A DNA stretch of 64,000 bases from Asterias amurensis (taxonomy: Eukaryota > Echinodermata > Asteroidea > Forcipulatida > Asteriidae), in the NCBI RefSeq assembly GCF_032118995.1, contig NC_092649.1, positions 21,389,832 to 21,453,831 on the forward strand, read 5' to 3'. The translations under genes and the position numbers were made by a program. Below, piece after piece: positions 13,001 to 28,000 of this stretch; within the stretch, counting starts at the first letter, position 1, and each line of letters starts with the position of its first letter. The notes beneath the pieces were generated by a model. It did not search any database. It saw only the letters and a program-made list of their open reading frames with translations, and was not told the DNA's origin.

Positions 13001-16000
13001 GTCAATCTCTTGCACAGGCTCCTGGAGGAATATAACAGAAGAATTGTTATGACGTCACACCAAACTCGGCGTGTGATCATGGCCTAGCGGTTAAGAGCAT
13101 CGGACTCAATGTCTGGTGTTTCTGATCAGCAGAGTATGGGTTTTAATCTAAGTTCTTCAGCAAGACACTTAACCATGACGCTCCGTCCTTCGAATAAGGC
13201 AAAAGACTGTGTGTGATGTGTTGGGCACGTAAAATAACCCATTGCTTTTACCATAAAGAAAAGGGATTCTCCCGGTATTCCTGGTTGGATTGGCAGCATA
13301 TTAATGCACCACAGCTTCTTGTAAACCATCACCTAATGCTATGTAAAATTAATAGGTCTCATAATTCAAAAACATAGCCCCACATACCTTGCAAGAAAAT
13401 ATTGTTGAAGCGCCTTGAGTTTCACTGAGTGACGGATATAAGCGCTATATCAGAAGCCACTACAGTTATTAAAAACGGAACAGTTTACAAATCACACGAG
13501 CAGATATTGGGTCCAATCAACTGAAATTATTGACAGTCTCTAAAAGGTAATAGAGGCGTCCTCCAAAATTTGCATTAAAATAAAATATATTCAAATCTAA
13601 GAATCAATTTTGACTTGCCTTAAAATCATAATAATGAGGTTTAGTTGCACGTTACGCGAGCAAATACATGAGCGTGAACGTAAAACTATTGTATTGTTTC
13701 TAGGTGACGTCACCACTTTGGGCTTATTGCATGCTCACGTGTGACGTCTGCGCGCACGTACATACTGACGTGAAAAATGGTAACTTCACATATGCTTAAA
13801 ACGTGAGATTTTAACAACACAATTTTCTAACATTGCTCCCGGAAAAGTGCAGCCAAACCTCCCTAATGACTTACATATGTACATATCCTGGCACCTATAC
13901 CATACGTGTTACTATACGTCTGGGTGCTAGGCTGCTCGTAGGCTGCTCCACTAATGCCCCATTGTAGAGTAGGCGGTACGGAGCCCGCACCTCCTCGTCG
14001 GCTACCAGACTGGGGTGAAATCGTCATGGACATCAATGGAGTCAAGAGGTTAAATTGCCGAGATAGCTGCACGGCCCTGTTGACAATGACCTTTTGTTCT
14101 TGAGGATCGTTAGAGACTGTGTACTCATTAAAGAGCTGTGCTAGAGTAATGAATGCCGCAGTACGCTCAGTGGATTCCTCCGGAGAGAATCTCGAGTTAG
14201 AGTAAGTAGTCGTCTGCAACCGAAAATAAAATAAAAATGATTCAATGATTAGCCTCTCACTCTATTACAAATATAATTTGGTTTGAGAGTCACTAGTCAA
14301 TATTAGCTCCCCACAAGGTATTGGAAGCTGACAAACTAGTTCCTGGGTGTGTACTTGATCATGTGCATTCACCATGCGCGCTTGGTAAATTGCAAAGATA
14401 GGACCTGGCACATGATGAACTCGACTCTAGGTCATGAATATGTATGAGGTATAGATAGCTCAGTTGGTAGAGCACCGGCACTTTAAACCGGAGGTTGTTG
14501 GTTCAAATCCCGCTCTAGTCAATTGTTCTTTGTTTATCCCAAAATCATTTAAAAAATGTACCCAGTCAGTTTCCCTTGTGGATTATTATTTGATATCTGA
14601 TATAAAAAGTCGCATCCCCTTAAGGTGATCCCCTGTCTGCCGCTTCCCAGGTTGTATCGTTACCTGGGTGTCATCCCTGGCTACACGGCAGTTTGTATAT
14701 CAAGCATAAAACAACGGACTTACTTCAGTAATGGGGACATGTTCAACAATGTCCACTTTGCCATCAGCACTAATAGCAGTAATCCTGATTGGTAGATTAG
14801 CGGCAAGAAGGTTAGCCAATCGACCACTGATCGCAAACTCAGATCCTTCAAAGTAGTTCTGGAAAGTTCTTTTCGTCAACGAGTCCTGGTCGACACTATC
14901 CCCAAGATACTCAATAGCGATGTTTGCGAGAAGAGGTGTAGCTACCTCATCATATACACCTGAAACAAACCACAAAATGTTAAAAACACTGTGAGCTACG
15001 GAAGCGTATTGCAGCCACATGAATAAAAACTCTTTTTTATTGTGTACGTTCATGTAACTTAACCTGACATACACAATAAGTTTTGGACTTATCGTGTACG
15101 TAGATTTGTTTGTTTCATGAGGTGGCAATACGATTTCGTAAGCAGTCAGTAAGCCACATGAATAAAAACAATTCTTTCTTATTGTGTGCCTACACGCAAC
15201 TTAATGTGTACGTACACAGTAAGTTTTAGACCTATCGTGTACGTAGATTTGTTTGTATTCATGAGGTGGCAATATGCTTCCGTAAGCAGTGAGTAAGCAT
15301 TACATAACTCACACATATAGATTCTTGTCATTTGATTAGTGGAACAAGCCTTGCGTGGCGTCCTCTATTTTACTTCCACAACCATCATATATGTAAATGA
15401 ATATAGGATGGTATATCAAATTTAAAGCAAATAGGGCTTCTCTCAGCGTTGTTCCCAAAACATTTGATCCCGTTCGTTTGATCAAAAGGCAAGGTTTTGT
15501 CACGGCGGACAAGGTTGGTGCGTTGGGTGCGTTCGTTTAGCTCCCCGGGGTTTGCCCCAGTGGTTTTTTTTTTTTTTTTCCAGGACGAACGTGGGTAATT
15601 ATCTGCACACGTTCGTCCTGGAAATAAAAAAACGCCACACATCGGGGTCGACCCAGGGAAACTAAACGAACGCACCCTATATTACCTCCTAAAAAACTAC
15701 TTTACTTCAGCCCTCACAATGTTTTATAATTATATCAACAGCTCTACATTTTTCGTTTACTAAGTACGTTTTTATGTTAATAATTATTTTGAGTAATTAC
15801 TTAAAGTGTCTTGTGCATTTAAATAAGCTTACCAACAAGCTGATCAGCAACAGGATAATTGCGGAAAATCTTTCGAGCCACGCCGTTATTTGCAAGAGCA
15901 AGACGGGCCAGGAAGTTGAAGTCGACATCCCCAGCTCCAAAACCCAGAGTTACAACTGAGCATCTTCCACGGTTACTATTCTGAACATTCCTCTCGATGG

Positions 16001-19000
16001 TTCGATGGTCAATGACTCCTTTCGTTGGATCACCATCAGTTAATACAAAGAGAATACAGATACCGGGGTTCTCGGCTGATATGGGTTCCATAGCACCAGC
16101 TAGACGGAGTTGGTTTAATCCATCAATCATTGCATCATTTAAGTTGGTACCTTAATAAGAGAAAACAAAATAAATAGGTCACAATCAAAAATTATAGTTT
16201 TTTGTCAAAAGAGATATGTTATTTTACGACAAAATCAAAGACTTGAGAATTTGAAAAGTTTTGTCGACACCCAATTTCAAACAAACTATAGCGATTTTTG
16301 GGGTAGAAATCAATAACCCTTTATCTATGGCAGTGTCACTTTAAAGACACTGGACACTATTGGTAATTGTCAAAGACCAGTCTTCTCACTTGGTGTATCT
16401 CATCAACATATGCACAAAAACTACATGTGAAAATTTGGACTCAATTGGCCACCGAAGTTGCGAGATATTAATGGAAGAAAAAACGCCCTTCGTCACACTA
16501 AGTTGTGTGCTTTTATATGCTTGATTTCTAGACATCACGCGTACTGTCTAGAAATCAATTCAAATATTTTACTGAGAAATTACTTCATTCTCAAAAACTA
16601 CGTTTCTCACAATTTCTCACAATGTTTCAGACTACCAACAGCTATCCTTGTAAGTTGTTATGCTAACAATTATTTTGAGTATGTACCAGTACCTCTATAC
16701 TCATCATGAGTAATAAATTCTACGTGATGTAGGCATAAAAAAATAAGGACTCATTTCGTTATTAAATTGAGAGGTGGGCGAATAAAAAAGGTCTCCGTTT
16801 ATGCAACAAGAGTTGGCAAGAGCTGAAACGAACACGTTGCCTTGGATCGGTCGAGTTAGTCAATGAAGCACCTTGTAAAATCATTAAGTTTTAGAATTCA
16901 CCACCTACATGTAATACACCATCTTTATGTCTCTCTGAAAGTTGGTACACTGTATACTCAGCGCCTTGACTACCTTATTTGTAGATGCGCTTATATTATT
17001 ATGTAGTATATTATTTCATTTATTTCCAGTAGTATAATAATTAGGATTTTGTGTCATTATTTTGTGTATTATGCAAATAAATGTTCCATATATCCATCTT
17101 CCAATGAGTGCATCCCTTAGTAGGAGTAATAGTGGTACATGGGTGCAAAAGTGCTGTTGGTCACAGGAACAAATATTAATAAAATATGTGCTACGGACTG
17201 TAAAAGGTGCAGTAAAAAGATGTTTGTATGATGTGTGGTAGACTATCGCAGGGTGAGTTGATTCAGGCGGCTCAGGAAGATCTCCAGAGACTGAGCTCAA
17301 ACCATGAGAATGAAAATTGAGTTGAATTTAGTTGAGTTGTGATATTACAGTGATGAGAATAAGCAAATTGATGCAAGGGAAGAAGGACTGTGTGTTCCAT
17401 TGCAAGCTAGCCTTCACATAGCAACAGCATCTTATTTTATATAATATTACACAGCTGATTGCACAGCTCTATTGTGTGTGTTTTATCTCCAGGCGCATGC
17501 ACACATACTCAATCGATGTCATAAAAAAAATTAATTTACATTTGCCGTTAAAATGTTAATGATAATGAAACTATTGACCTTTATTAGAATTTTCTTTCAT
17601 CAGCATGATAATTAAAACACTAGGGCCTATAGTGATTCCTGGTAACAGCCTTCAACAACAATTGTGTTCATCCTTAAAAGCCCAATCACCGTACAAATTA
17701 CCAGTAGCCGTTAACGAGGGGCACTCATTGTTCCCTTGGGACACTTCTGAATATAGTAATACATAATATGCTAATTTAAATGGCAAGGGAGACAACTAAG
17801 CCACCGAGTATCATTTGAAATTTTAGATTCTATCAATTTACAGCAAGATTCTCAAAAATGTTCAGCAAACTCAATCGATGGGAAAGCGATTGAAAGAAAT
17901 CAGACTACATGTATGAAGGTTTTGGGACTATTAAAGGAGTAAGCTATGTACATGTAGGCGATATGTGGTCACGTTCAACGATGAAGGATGAGACCAGCCA
18001 GCCTGGGGCCAACCGTCAATGTCACCAAACTCTTCTTAAGTTAGGATTAGGACGAGTCCCACACAGCCTTACCTTAAGGAACATGTACAGAATTGGTTTT
18101 TGCTAACAAAACAGTTGCAGGCAGTGTAAATGCTTTATGTAATTCACCATCTACATATACAGTCTAGTGGTAAGACATCTGCTTAAGCAATGCAAAGTGG
18201 ATCCTGGGTTCAAATCCCACCTGAGTGATTTGCCTGTGGATTGTTTTCACTGAACTTGGGAAAATTCCTAGTATATAGTGCTTAGTACACATCGGTTTAA
18301 GGGTAGAAAACAAATTATATACATGTGTCTATGTGATATATAGTTATTCCTAATTTAGGTAAATTAATAACTGTCTAAAGTCAACTCAAGTCAACAGATG
18401 AAGATTTGTTGGAATATACAAACGGCAAAATGTTGCCTCCATAGGAGACTAGCTTTTTATTACAACTAAACCTGTTATGGAATAATTTGCCAACAATTTG
18501 AAAATGATCATTTGAAAATGATCTTTTACGCTTACTATAAACCTGTTTAAAACTCCAACTCAAAGAATTCCTTTTTAGATACCTAATTTTTTTAATATTA
18601 TTTGACGTTATAGTTTGTTATCGTTAAGAAATGGTTCTTACTGAAGTAAGAAATTAGCAAGATGTTTTTCTTACTCTGAAACTTCTTATAAGAAATGTGT
18701 TTTATACTATCAACAGTTCTCCATTGTTCGTTTACCAAGTAAGGTTTTATGCTAACAATTGTTTTGAGTATTTACCAATAGTGTCCAGTGCCTTTAATTA
18801 AACTATTGTTGCTACTAAATCCCGAGTGCCATCTACTCTAGATGAACAATCCTCATTTTCTCTTGTCCACACCTTGCTTGAGTAGCAAATAACTAATTAT
18901 AATCTGGACAGAAACAGAATACTTTATTTTTGTTGCTATTAATGACAATGTTGCGCCTCATCAGTCTGATTAGTTCAGGTCTCCTTGTTTGTTTGTCCCG

Positions 19001-22000
19001 TTGGCAACGCAACCAGTTGGCTATTGTCGGTCAAATTTGATTCACCTGAACACTTCTCAACAATATCCAACCATTGCAGTACATGTTAAGTATAGAATCA
19101 CTAGAACTGTGTGTAACATGACAACGAAGAATAAAGATAACCAGCGAGCCGAGTTGTGACCTTTCAGATGTTGATCTGTTCATCAGTAAACGAGGACAAG
19201 TTGTGCAAACATTAAGTTACTGAAAACCACAGTTGAAGAGTGTGATAATAATGTTGCTTCAAAGTATGAATACCGTTCTGTTTCATCTCTTAATATTGAT
19301 GACAATGCAAAGCATTATCGTCCTCTCCTCTTGTCCCACTGGCTGGGTAAAATGGCGTCAGTCTTGTTACATCTTACTGCCTGACAAGATGAACTGGATG
19401 CAAGCCGAGGCGGCATGCAAGCGACCAGGGAGCAACCTCATAGTGCCTGATTCAAAAGATGAAAACGACTTCATCTTTGAGTGGGCAGTGAAAGGGAAAA
19501 TGGGGATGTGGATCGACTGCACAGATGCTGCTCAAGAAGGAGTTTGGCTGTGTGCAGGTGAGCCTCCAAAATTTACCAACTGGGAACAAGACAACCCAAG
19601 CAGCAAAAACGACTTCAACTGTGCCGGAATGAGGAAGGCACATGGCTTTTGGTCTGATAATAGAGAATGCCAGAAGCGTAGATCAGCCGTATGTAAGATG
19701 CCGTTCCCTATCGAGCCAATCTACCACACCCTGCTAGGTCCCGATGGGCGTGTCTCTCAATACTGCCCCCTCAATCACGTCATCCACAACCTGGCAGTAA
19801 AGGGTGTGATTGCTTGTGGCTGGGCGTGTACATCAGATCCTCGTTGCCGCTCCTTTAATGTTTGGCAGAGCAGCAAGAAAGAGAAGAAATGTCAACTCAA
19901 CAACGTCACCTTTCTTGAGGACGATCACACTGACTCCAAGGATGTTGAGGGTTGTGTCTACTTTGAACTTTGAACTTTGCACTTTGCACTTTGAATTTTG
20001 CACTTTGAACTTTGAACTTTGAACATTAATTTTAGTAATGCACCGTGGTCCCTTTCCCATCCTTAATCAAACTGACAAACAAACCATTCAGTAAACAACT
20101 AGACAATCTAGAAGAGATATTCATCGCGATGTTTGAATTTGCATTTTGGAAGGATACATGCCTCATATATTGATAATGAGAGAATTGACTAGAGTGGGAC
20201 TCGAACCAACCACCTCCGGATAAACGTACCGGCGCTCTACCAACTGAGCTATTATAGCCCTATGTTGGCGGTCTCCCTATTATGTCAATATCTTTGTTCG
20301 GGTTGATTTCTTAGACTTTCTTTGTTTATTTAAAAAGTCATGTAGTAGACCTTGCAAGTCTTGCGGCTTTTTTGACAACCTATAATATAGATTAGAGCAT
20401 TCATTGCGAAGTCTGAATGTGCGTTATGGAAGGATACATGTCTCATCGGTAAACTTTGAGAGACTTTGTACAGGAAAGTCTACTTTGTATGCATACATGT
20501 ATGTGTTTTTGTAAGTTTCAGTACTTTGTTTGTGTATTTAAAAGGTCATGTAGTAGCCCTGCAAAACTTTGCGCGTAAGGTTTTTGAAACTCGTTGGTCC
20601 CACGTACATTGCTTTAACACTTGGAGGAAACAAACTCACGCATTTTATGGGTCACAATGATCGAATACGCGCAAGATTTACTTAGTTTATACAATTTATG
20701 GCAATGATGGCTTGCTTTTGTAAATAAATATACTTACAAATTTATGTATTTGAAAAAATCTGCACTTTTATAGGAAGGTTACCATGGAATTTCATCAACA
20801 GATATAAGCTTATTCCTAGCATTTTAACACTTTCAAACATGAGTCTAAATTACTGCAGTTGTAGTTCAGACCTAGATTACTAGGGTTCGTATTTTTTTCA
20901 CAAAATTGGTTCAAGATCACAATTAATATGAAAGGTCACGATGACCTACTTAACAACATTTATGTTTGACAATAGATTTTAATTGAGCATTCATTTCTCA
21001 TTATTTTAATACCAAATTTGCATAGGCCCTATATGTGATGAAAAATAACATGGTTGTTACATATTTTTACCAAAAGGGTGGTATTTTTCTCCAACTCTAA
21101 AAACGTTATTTTTAGCTTCTGCTCTGACTAAGTGGTAAGTTGGGATCGGGCTAAACATTAGGATCTACAAGCAAAGAAACTTTCATCACCCCTTGAGCCC
21201 AACCTTGTGCTATTTCTTTCTGTTTACCCAACCTATGTTATTAAAGGCAGTGGACACTATTGGTAATTGTCAAAGACTAGCCTTCACAGTTGGTGTATCT
21301 CAACATATGCATAAAATAACAAACCTGTAAAAATTTGAGCTCAATCGGTCATCGGACTTGCGAGATAATAATGAAAGAAAAAACACTCTTGTCACCACAG
21401 TTGTGTGCGATTAGATGGTTAATTTCAAGACCTCAAGTTCTAAATCTGAGGTCTTGAAATTCGTGGAAAATCACTTCTTTCTCGAAAACTATGGCACTTC
21501 AGAGGGAGCCGTTTCTGACAATGTTTTATACCATCAACCTCTCCCCATTACTAGTCACCAAGAAAGGTTTTATGCTAATAATTATTTTGAGTTATAACCA
21601 ATAGTGTCCACTGCCTTTAATGTTATATGGGTGTTTGGTTTGGGTTCAAGAGGTGTACTTGTTTGGGACTCACTCTTACAAGCTTTGCTTCTTAGTGAGC
21701 CCCCTGCAGTATCATAAAAGTGTATTTATTTCCTCTTGGCGTAACTGTATTATTCAGTACATGTTTATATTATTGCCTGTTTTACAACGTTTCTGTGGAA
21801 ACAATAAACCTAACCAACCTTATAACCATGGACACCTCCTTCTTACATAACTCAGTGTTTCCTGGTACCATATATCTTTGTTTTTCTGTTATTTTTTTCT
21901 GGTAAATCTGAGCTGCAGTGAACCATTTGATTATAGCCCATCAGAGTTCTTCTTTTAAGATCCTTCAGTCTGATTCAAATTTCATTCTGTTCATTGACCA

Positions 22001-25000
22001 TGTCATTGTCTGTTGGGCTATTGTTCACATTTGCTCCTTATATATAAAAAAACAAACCAAAAAACAAACATCGGAAGACATGAGGTATAATAGTTTGCTG
22101 GTCTGACATGGAATGACACTGTGAATGTGCATGAAAGCTTGTCAATTTTAATAAACACAACACAACGCAAACACTGTTTAGCTTACCTGCTAAATCCTTC
22201 AATGACAGAATGTGATTCTTGGCCAGGTGGATATTCCGAAGAGACGCTTCCACCATTTCATCTTCGCGCCAATGATAAACCTGATCAATATGAAACATAG
22301 TAAATGTCTTGTAAGTACTGGGCCGGCCATATTGGATGGCAGATTTTGGATTTATTTGTAAAATTTGGGCGTGATTTCTTGTCATTGTGACACGTATAAT
22401 AAGTGATGTTTGAAGGATGAAAATAAGCTATAGATATTAAATTTGCGGGTACAACCATGTTATAATTCTCATTTGAGGGAGTGTTGGTTACTCAAAACAA
22501 TTTATTATAAAGAGTGAAAGCTAAAGTTTGAGATCAATCGCCATCTGGGTCACTAGAAAATTGTAAAAAACGTGACATTTTGCATGACATCGATTTAAAA
22601 GAAAATAACTAAAAGGTTCACTGCCCAGGAAAAAATTCCCATTGAAAAAAATCAATGGGGTTTAATGGGATCCCATTGAAAATTTGAATGGGATTAACGG
22701 GATACAATGGGATTGGGGTGGAATTTGGGACATATTCAACCGGATCTAATGGGATCCACAGGGGATCCCATTGAATCCCATTGAAACAATGGGATCCCAT
22801 TGAATCCCATTCAAAATATCAATGGGACTCAATGGGAATTTTTTCCTGGGTGAGTGATAAACTCCAAACGGAAAATTAGTTTTATTTATTTTTCATCAAA
22901 TATGACATTTCAGACAGAAATATTTTAAGGGATATTTTCTTCTATCATCATTTGATCATGTAAGTTTTAAATTCCCCAACGTTTACAACCCCATCGTTTT
23001 TGTACACACATGGCAGTACCATTTGAGCAGGGTTGATGATGATAAGCTGTACGCTGTGCATACACTGTACCTGTCTGCATTACCGTAGGTTTCCGATGGT
23101 CAGCAAGCTGTTTAGCAAATCCAGTAGTGTCTATGACATAGTGTATGGTAACCTCCTAGCCAGGGACAGATTGGTCACCCCAACACCGCCCGGTATCACT
23201 CAGTCATGACATAGTGGGATCACCACTTAAAACAATCCTCATAGGATTCTGTACCAGCTGCACCACCATTCAAAACCATATGGGGAACCAAACTATGTGC
23301 ACAGCTATCACACCAGTCAAAACCATTCACTTGAATGGTTTTAATTGCTGTATCAACTTGTTACAAAAAAGGCAACAATTGTAGGAGGGTTAATTGTAAG
23401 ATCAAAATAGTCATTCAAACCACAAATGGTTATTGTACAGGATTCCTGATCTCAAGGGACTTACCTCATCGGAGAATGTAATGATGTTGAAATGGTCATT
23501 TGACCTCATCTGGTCCATGATGGTCAATAGAGCTTGTTTGGTTTGGTTCAGTTTTTTTCCATACATAGATCCACTCACGTCAATAACAAAAGCCACTGTT
23601 TTACGAATTGGTTCCAGACCACCGGGAGAGAAATGATGAACAAAAACGTCTCCGAATTTCTGTTTGTGGTCAAAAGGTCAAACAATAGTAGATCAACAGA
23701 GACATTTACAAAGTCACACAATTTTAATTGACGTCAAATGCATGGGATTGGAGGCATTGCATGGTGAGGTATCGTTGTACAATTGTTGCAAGCTGTGGCG
23801 GGCTCTATGGCGTTTTGTACAACCAAGGGGGAAAATGGCACCCGAGGTGAAGCCGAGGGTGCTATTTTTCCCAGAGGGTGTATAAAACCCATGGACCCCA
23901 ATCACAGCGTGCAACAATTGTTTTGTTATACCTTGGTAACATGATCATTCCTCTTCTCGAAGTTTTGTTGTCATCTTTAAACATTAATAACGAAAAGGGT
24001 GCAAAGTTTACAGAACGCAGCTGTTTCGTACTAAGCGCTGAAAATCGACCAACGGTGGGAACGATCAAGGTAATGTACTTCGGTTAACATCACTCATGTT
24101 ACCCGCTGCGCTGTGCAGCCGTGGTACATGCGTTTTGGTTGCACGCCACGTGATTGGTTCTCCACCAATCAAACTTCACAGCTTGTTACTGAGGTATAAT
24201 ACATTTGTAGACAATGCTCTTTAGATAACTTGTCTTGCTTTAACATCAGGAGTCTCCTGACGATGACTAGAAGAGCAAGCTAGTCGAAACTAAGGACTCA
24301 CTCCGTGGTAGTGAAGTTAATAATGAGATGTCCCCACGATTAGCTAATAAACCAAAAGTAGTACAATTAAATAGTCCACTCCGCCGTCCTACCCCAGCCC
24401 AGGTGGTGGTTAAAAGCAGGACAGTTCTTTCAACTGAGATGTCTTGCGAATTCCAAAAATCTACTCCGTGGTTGTAGAATATAAAGCACGACAATTAATT
24501 TACCTGCAGCCTACTACACAAAACTTTACGCAACTTGCGCCATAAACGTTGCGCAAGTGGACTTACGCAGTTGCATTGACATCTCTGAAAAAAACAATCA
24601 TTTCAATTCCAATTTTATTCAATGCACATATTTTTCATGTTGACAATGCCAATTAAACAGCAGTTGAAAAAAAAAATTAGTAATTATAAAGAGATCGATG
24701 CCACAAAATTCAACAATAAAAAGCATTAGTTTTGTGGATCTATTTGTAGTTAATCTACATACCTGAACATGCCCCACATCGTAATCGTGCTCAATATCGT
24801 ATCGTAATATCAAATCCCCGTTGATTCCAGATAAACGATCCCCAATTCTCTGCTGTTCCTGTTCATTTGGGAAGAACTCCATACGAACACGCTTATCTCC
24901 CTGCTTCCGTATGTAGTCTTCAAGCGATGTATAGGAGCTTGTTAATCCGTAGAGTCCGCCACCACTACTTGACGAGCTACTGCTACCACCATTAAGCTGG

Positions 25001-28000
25001 ACTATTCCACTTTCTACTTTACTGATACCCTGTGGCTCACTGATATAAGCCATGATGCGTAGATCCCTCACAACCTAAAAAAGATAACAAATAATTGATG
25101 AAAGTTAGTTTGATATTGTGGTTTTCTAGTCATATATGGGAGCGCGTTAATCCGTAGAGTCCGCCACCACTGCTAGATGAGCTACTGCTACCACCATTAA
25201 ACTGGACAATTCCACTTTCTACTTTACTGATACCCTGTGGCTCACTGATATAAGCCATGATGCGTAGATCCCTCACAACCTAAAAAGGATAACAAATAAT
25301 TGACGACAGTTATAAGGTGTTCCTGGCTGTGGCTGCTGTATGCGCCCGCAGCACCTTGTAAACCCTTATAAGGTGCTAAATAATTGGGTCTCAGAATTCA
25401 TCACTACAATAACCTATCTTTCTGAAAGTTTGTATATACCCAGCGCCTTGAGTATGTGCACTATATAAGACTTTGTTATTTATTATTATTTACTCCAAAA
25501 TAACAACTGTATAAAGCACATTTGAGAGACAGCTCCGGGCTTAGTTTACCTGTTGTGGGTTAATACTGATCTTCTGTGTGTACCAGCCTTGAATTCGTTC
25601 CAGTAGTTCCTGATAATTGACCATCACATCTACTGTATCACCGGGAGCTACACTCACTGACACCATGAAGGTGTTTCGATCCGGATCCCTGTTTAGAAAA
25701 TATCATCAAACTAGTTACATTTCGCAAAAAAAAAATAATAACACAGTACAAATAGCCGCACTGTAACTACTATACTTTATTTCTATAAAAAAAAACAGGC
25801 AAAACACTCTGTTGGGGATTCGAACCCACAAGGTGTGCATTGTAGAGCAGATATCCAACCAATAGACCCTAATTAGCTAGCATTGTAGCTAGAGGCAGTT
25901 CGGATCCTAAAAACGGCTAATAATTCAGTTGGGATTCGAACCCATGACCTTTGCATTTCTGAGCAAATAAATGTAATTCCAGTAGACCAAAAGAATTAGC
26001 GAGGGAGCTACAAGTAGTACATTAATTGTTGCAGCAGGTACCCATTTTTGCAACGGGGATATGGAGTATAAACCCTTACACAGATAAAGCACTCTTTCCT
26101 GATTTGTTGTGGAAAAAAACATCCACAGGCAAATCACTCAGGTGGGACTCGAACTCATGACTGTCGCATTGCTGTAGAGCAGGTTTCTTATCACTACATG
26201 TACAACATTGATGCAACAAACTTGTCAATTTTTATAAAAGGAACATGCGGTCTTTGAAACGCATTTGAAACTGTTTGTTATGATTGCATATGGTTAGTAA
26301 GATATTTTAAAAGTAAAATAATATAATCCACACAAACATTCTCAAAATTGCACGGCTTTCCTTTTTTGTCCTGAGGCAAAATATTGACTCCATAAAATGG
26401 CCAGCCTTGTTAGTTCAAGACATAAAAGGAAAACCGTGCAATTTCAAGTGACACTTGTTTGGAACATCATATTTTACTTTGAAAATATCTTTCTAACCAA
26501 TGCATTTCATAACTAAAAGTTTCAAACGCTTTTCAAAGACCAACTCGACCGATCCAAGGCAATGTGTTCCCTTAATGTATGCCTTATTGATATACAAAAG
26601 TATAGCGCAATTGGGTGAAAATGACTTACAGTGCAGTAATTCGTCCACTTGATAACCCACCAGAAGCATCAAATGTATTCTCATCTTCACCTTCACATTT
26701 ATCTCGAGGTGAACCTATATAGGTTACACCATTGACATCCCTGAAAATATAACACTCACTGTTATAATACTTATGCCACAGTGTTTACAAAGAGTCTGAC
26801 CTTGTGCATTCCAGGGCATTTCCTGGCAGGTACAAAGTTAAATTATGAGAAATGTTAAATGATTGTTAAAATGTTAGATTTGGTGTTTGACCTTTTGATA
26901 ATCAATTATTTACGACTCTGGCTGCCCCCATCCATAAGCTTTTGAGACCAATGATGGGCACAAAGGGGCATCATGGGTTCAATGGGTTAGATTTCGAAGG
27001 TCTTCCCATTTCTCATAAAACAAAGATGAGTAAAAGTAGTAGCAGCTTCGTTCTTAAACTGGGGTAACCTGAAAGTATACTATTACATTAATTATGGGTG
27101 CAATTGGGTTTCAAAGACCAGTCTTCTCACTTGGTGTACCTCAACCTATGCATACAATAATAAACCGGTGAAAATTTGAAATCAATGGAAGGAAAAGTTG
27201 TGTGCTTTCAGATGCCTTGAATTTAAGACGTCAGCTGAGGTATCAAATTCAATTCAAATAAAATGTGAGATATAACTTCTCTCTCGATATCTGTTACTTC
27301 AGAGGGAGCCGTTTCTCACAATGTTTTATAAACCAACAGCTCTCTAAGGCTTGTTACCAAGTAAGTTGTTATGCCAACAATTATGTTGAGTAATAACTAA
27401 TTGTGTCCAGGGCCTTTAAACAGAAGGTACACGTTTGGAAATTGTCAAAGACCTGACTTCTCACTTTGTGTATCCCAACATAAGCTTAAAATAACAAGCA
27501 TGTAAAAATTTGAGCTAAATTGGTCATCAAAGTTGCCAGAAAATGATGAGAGAAAAAAAACATCCTTGTTGGACGAATTTGGACAAATTTGTGTGCTAAT
27601 TTCAGCTAGGAATAAAAGACTTCTGGCTACAAGTCTCTCATTATTTTAGTAATAAATTACCTCTTTCTCAAAAATTATGCTACTTCAAAGGTAGCCGTTT
27701 CTCACAATGTTTTATACCATCAATAGCTCTCCAATGCTCGTTACCAAGTCAGTTTTTAAGTTAATATTTGTTTTGAGTAATTACCAAACTTGTACCTTCC
27801 CTTTAAATTCAACTTCGGCCATCGGGGAAAATGTGGAAATAGAGGGGAGGGGCTACCCCAGGTTGCCGCTGTATAATTGCTCGAAGGAATTAACAAGTGA
27901 CTTACAGAGTGAAGTTAGCGATGTATGCACTCAGAGGTAACTGCAGTACAAAGTCCAATGGCTGAGGTGATGACCCACGGTTGTAGATGCGACTTCTTAT

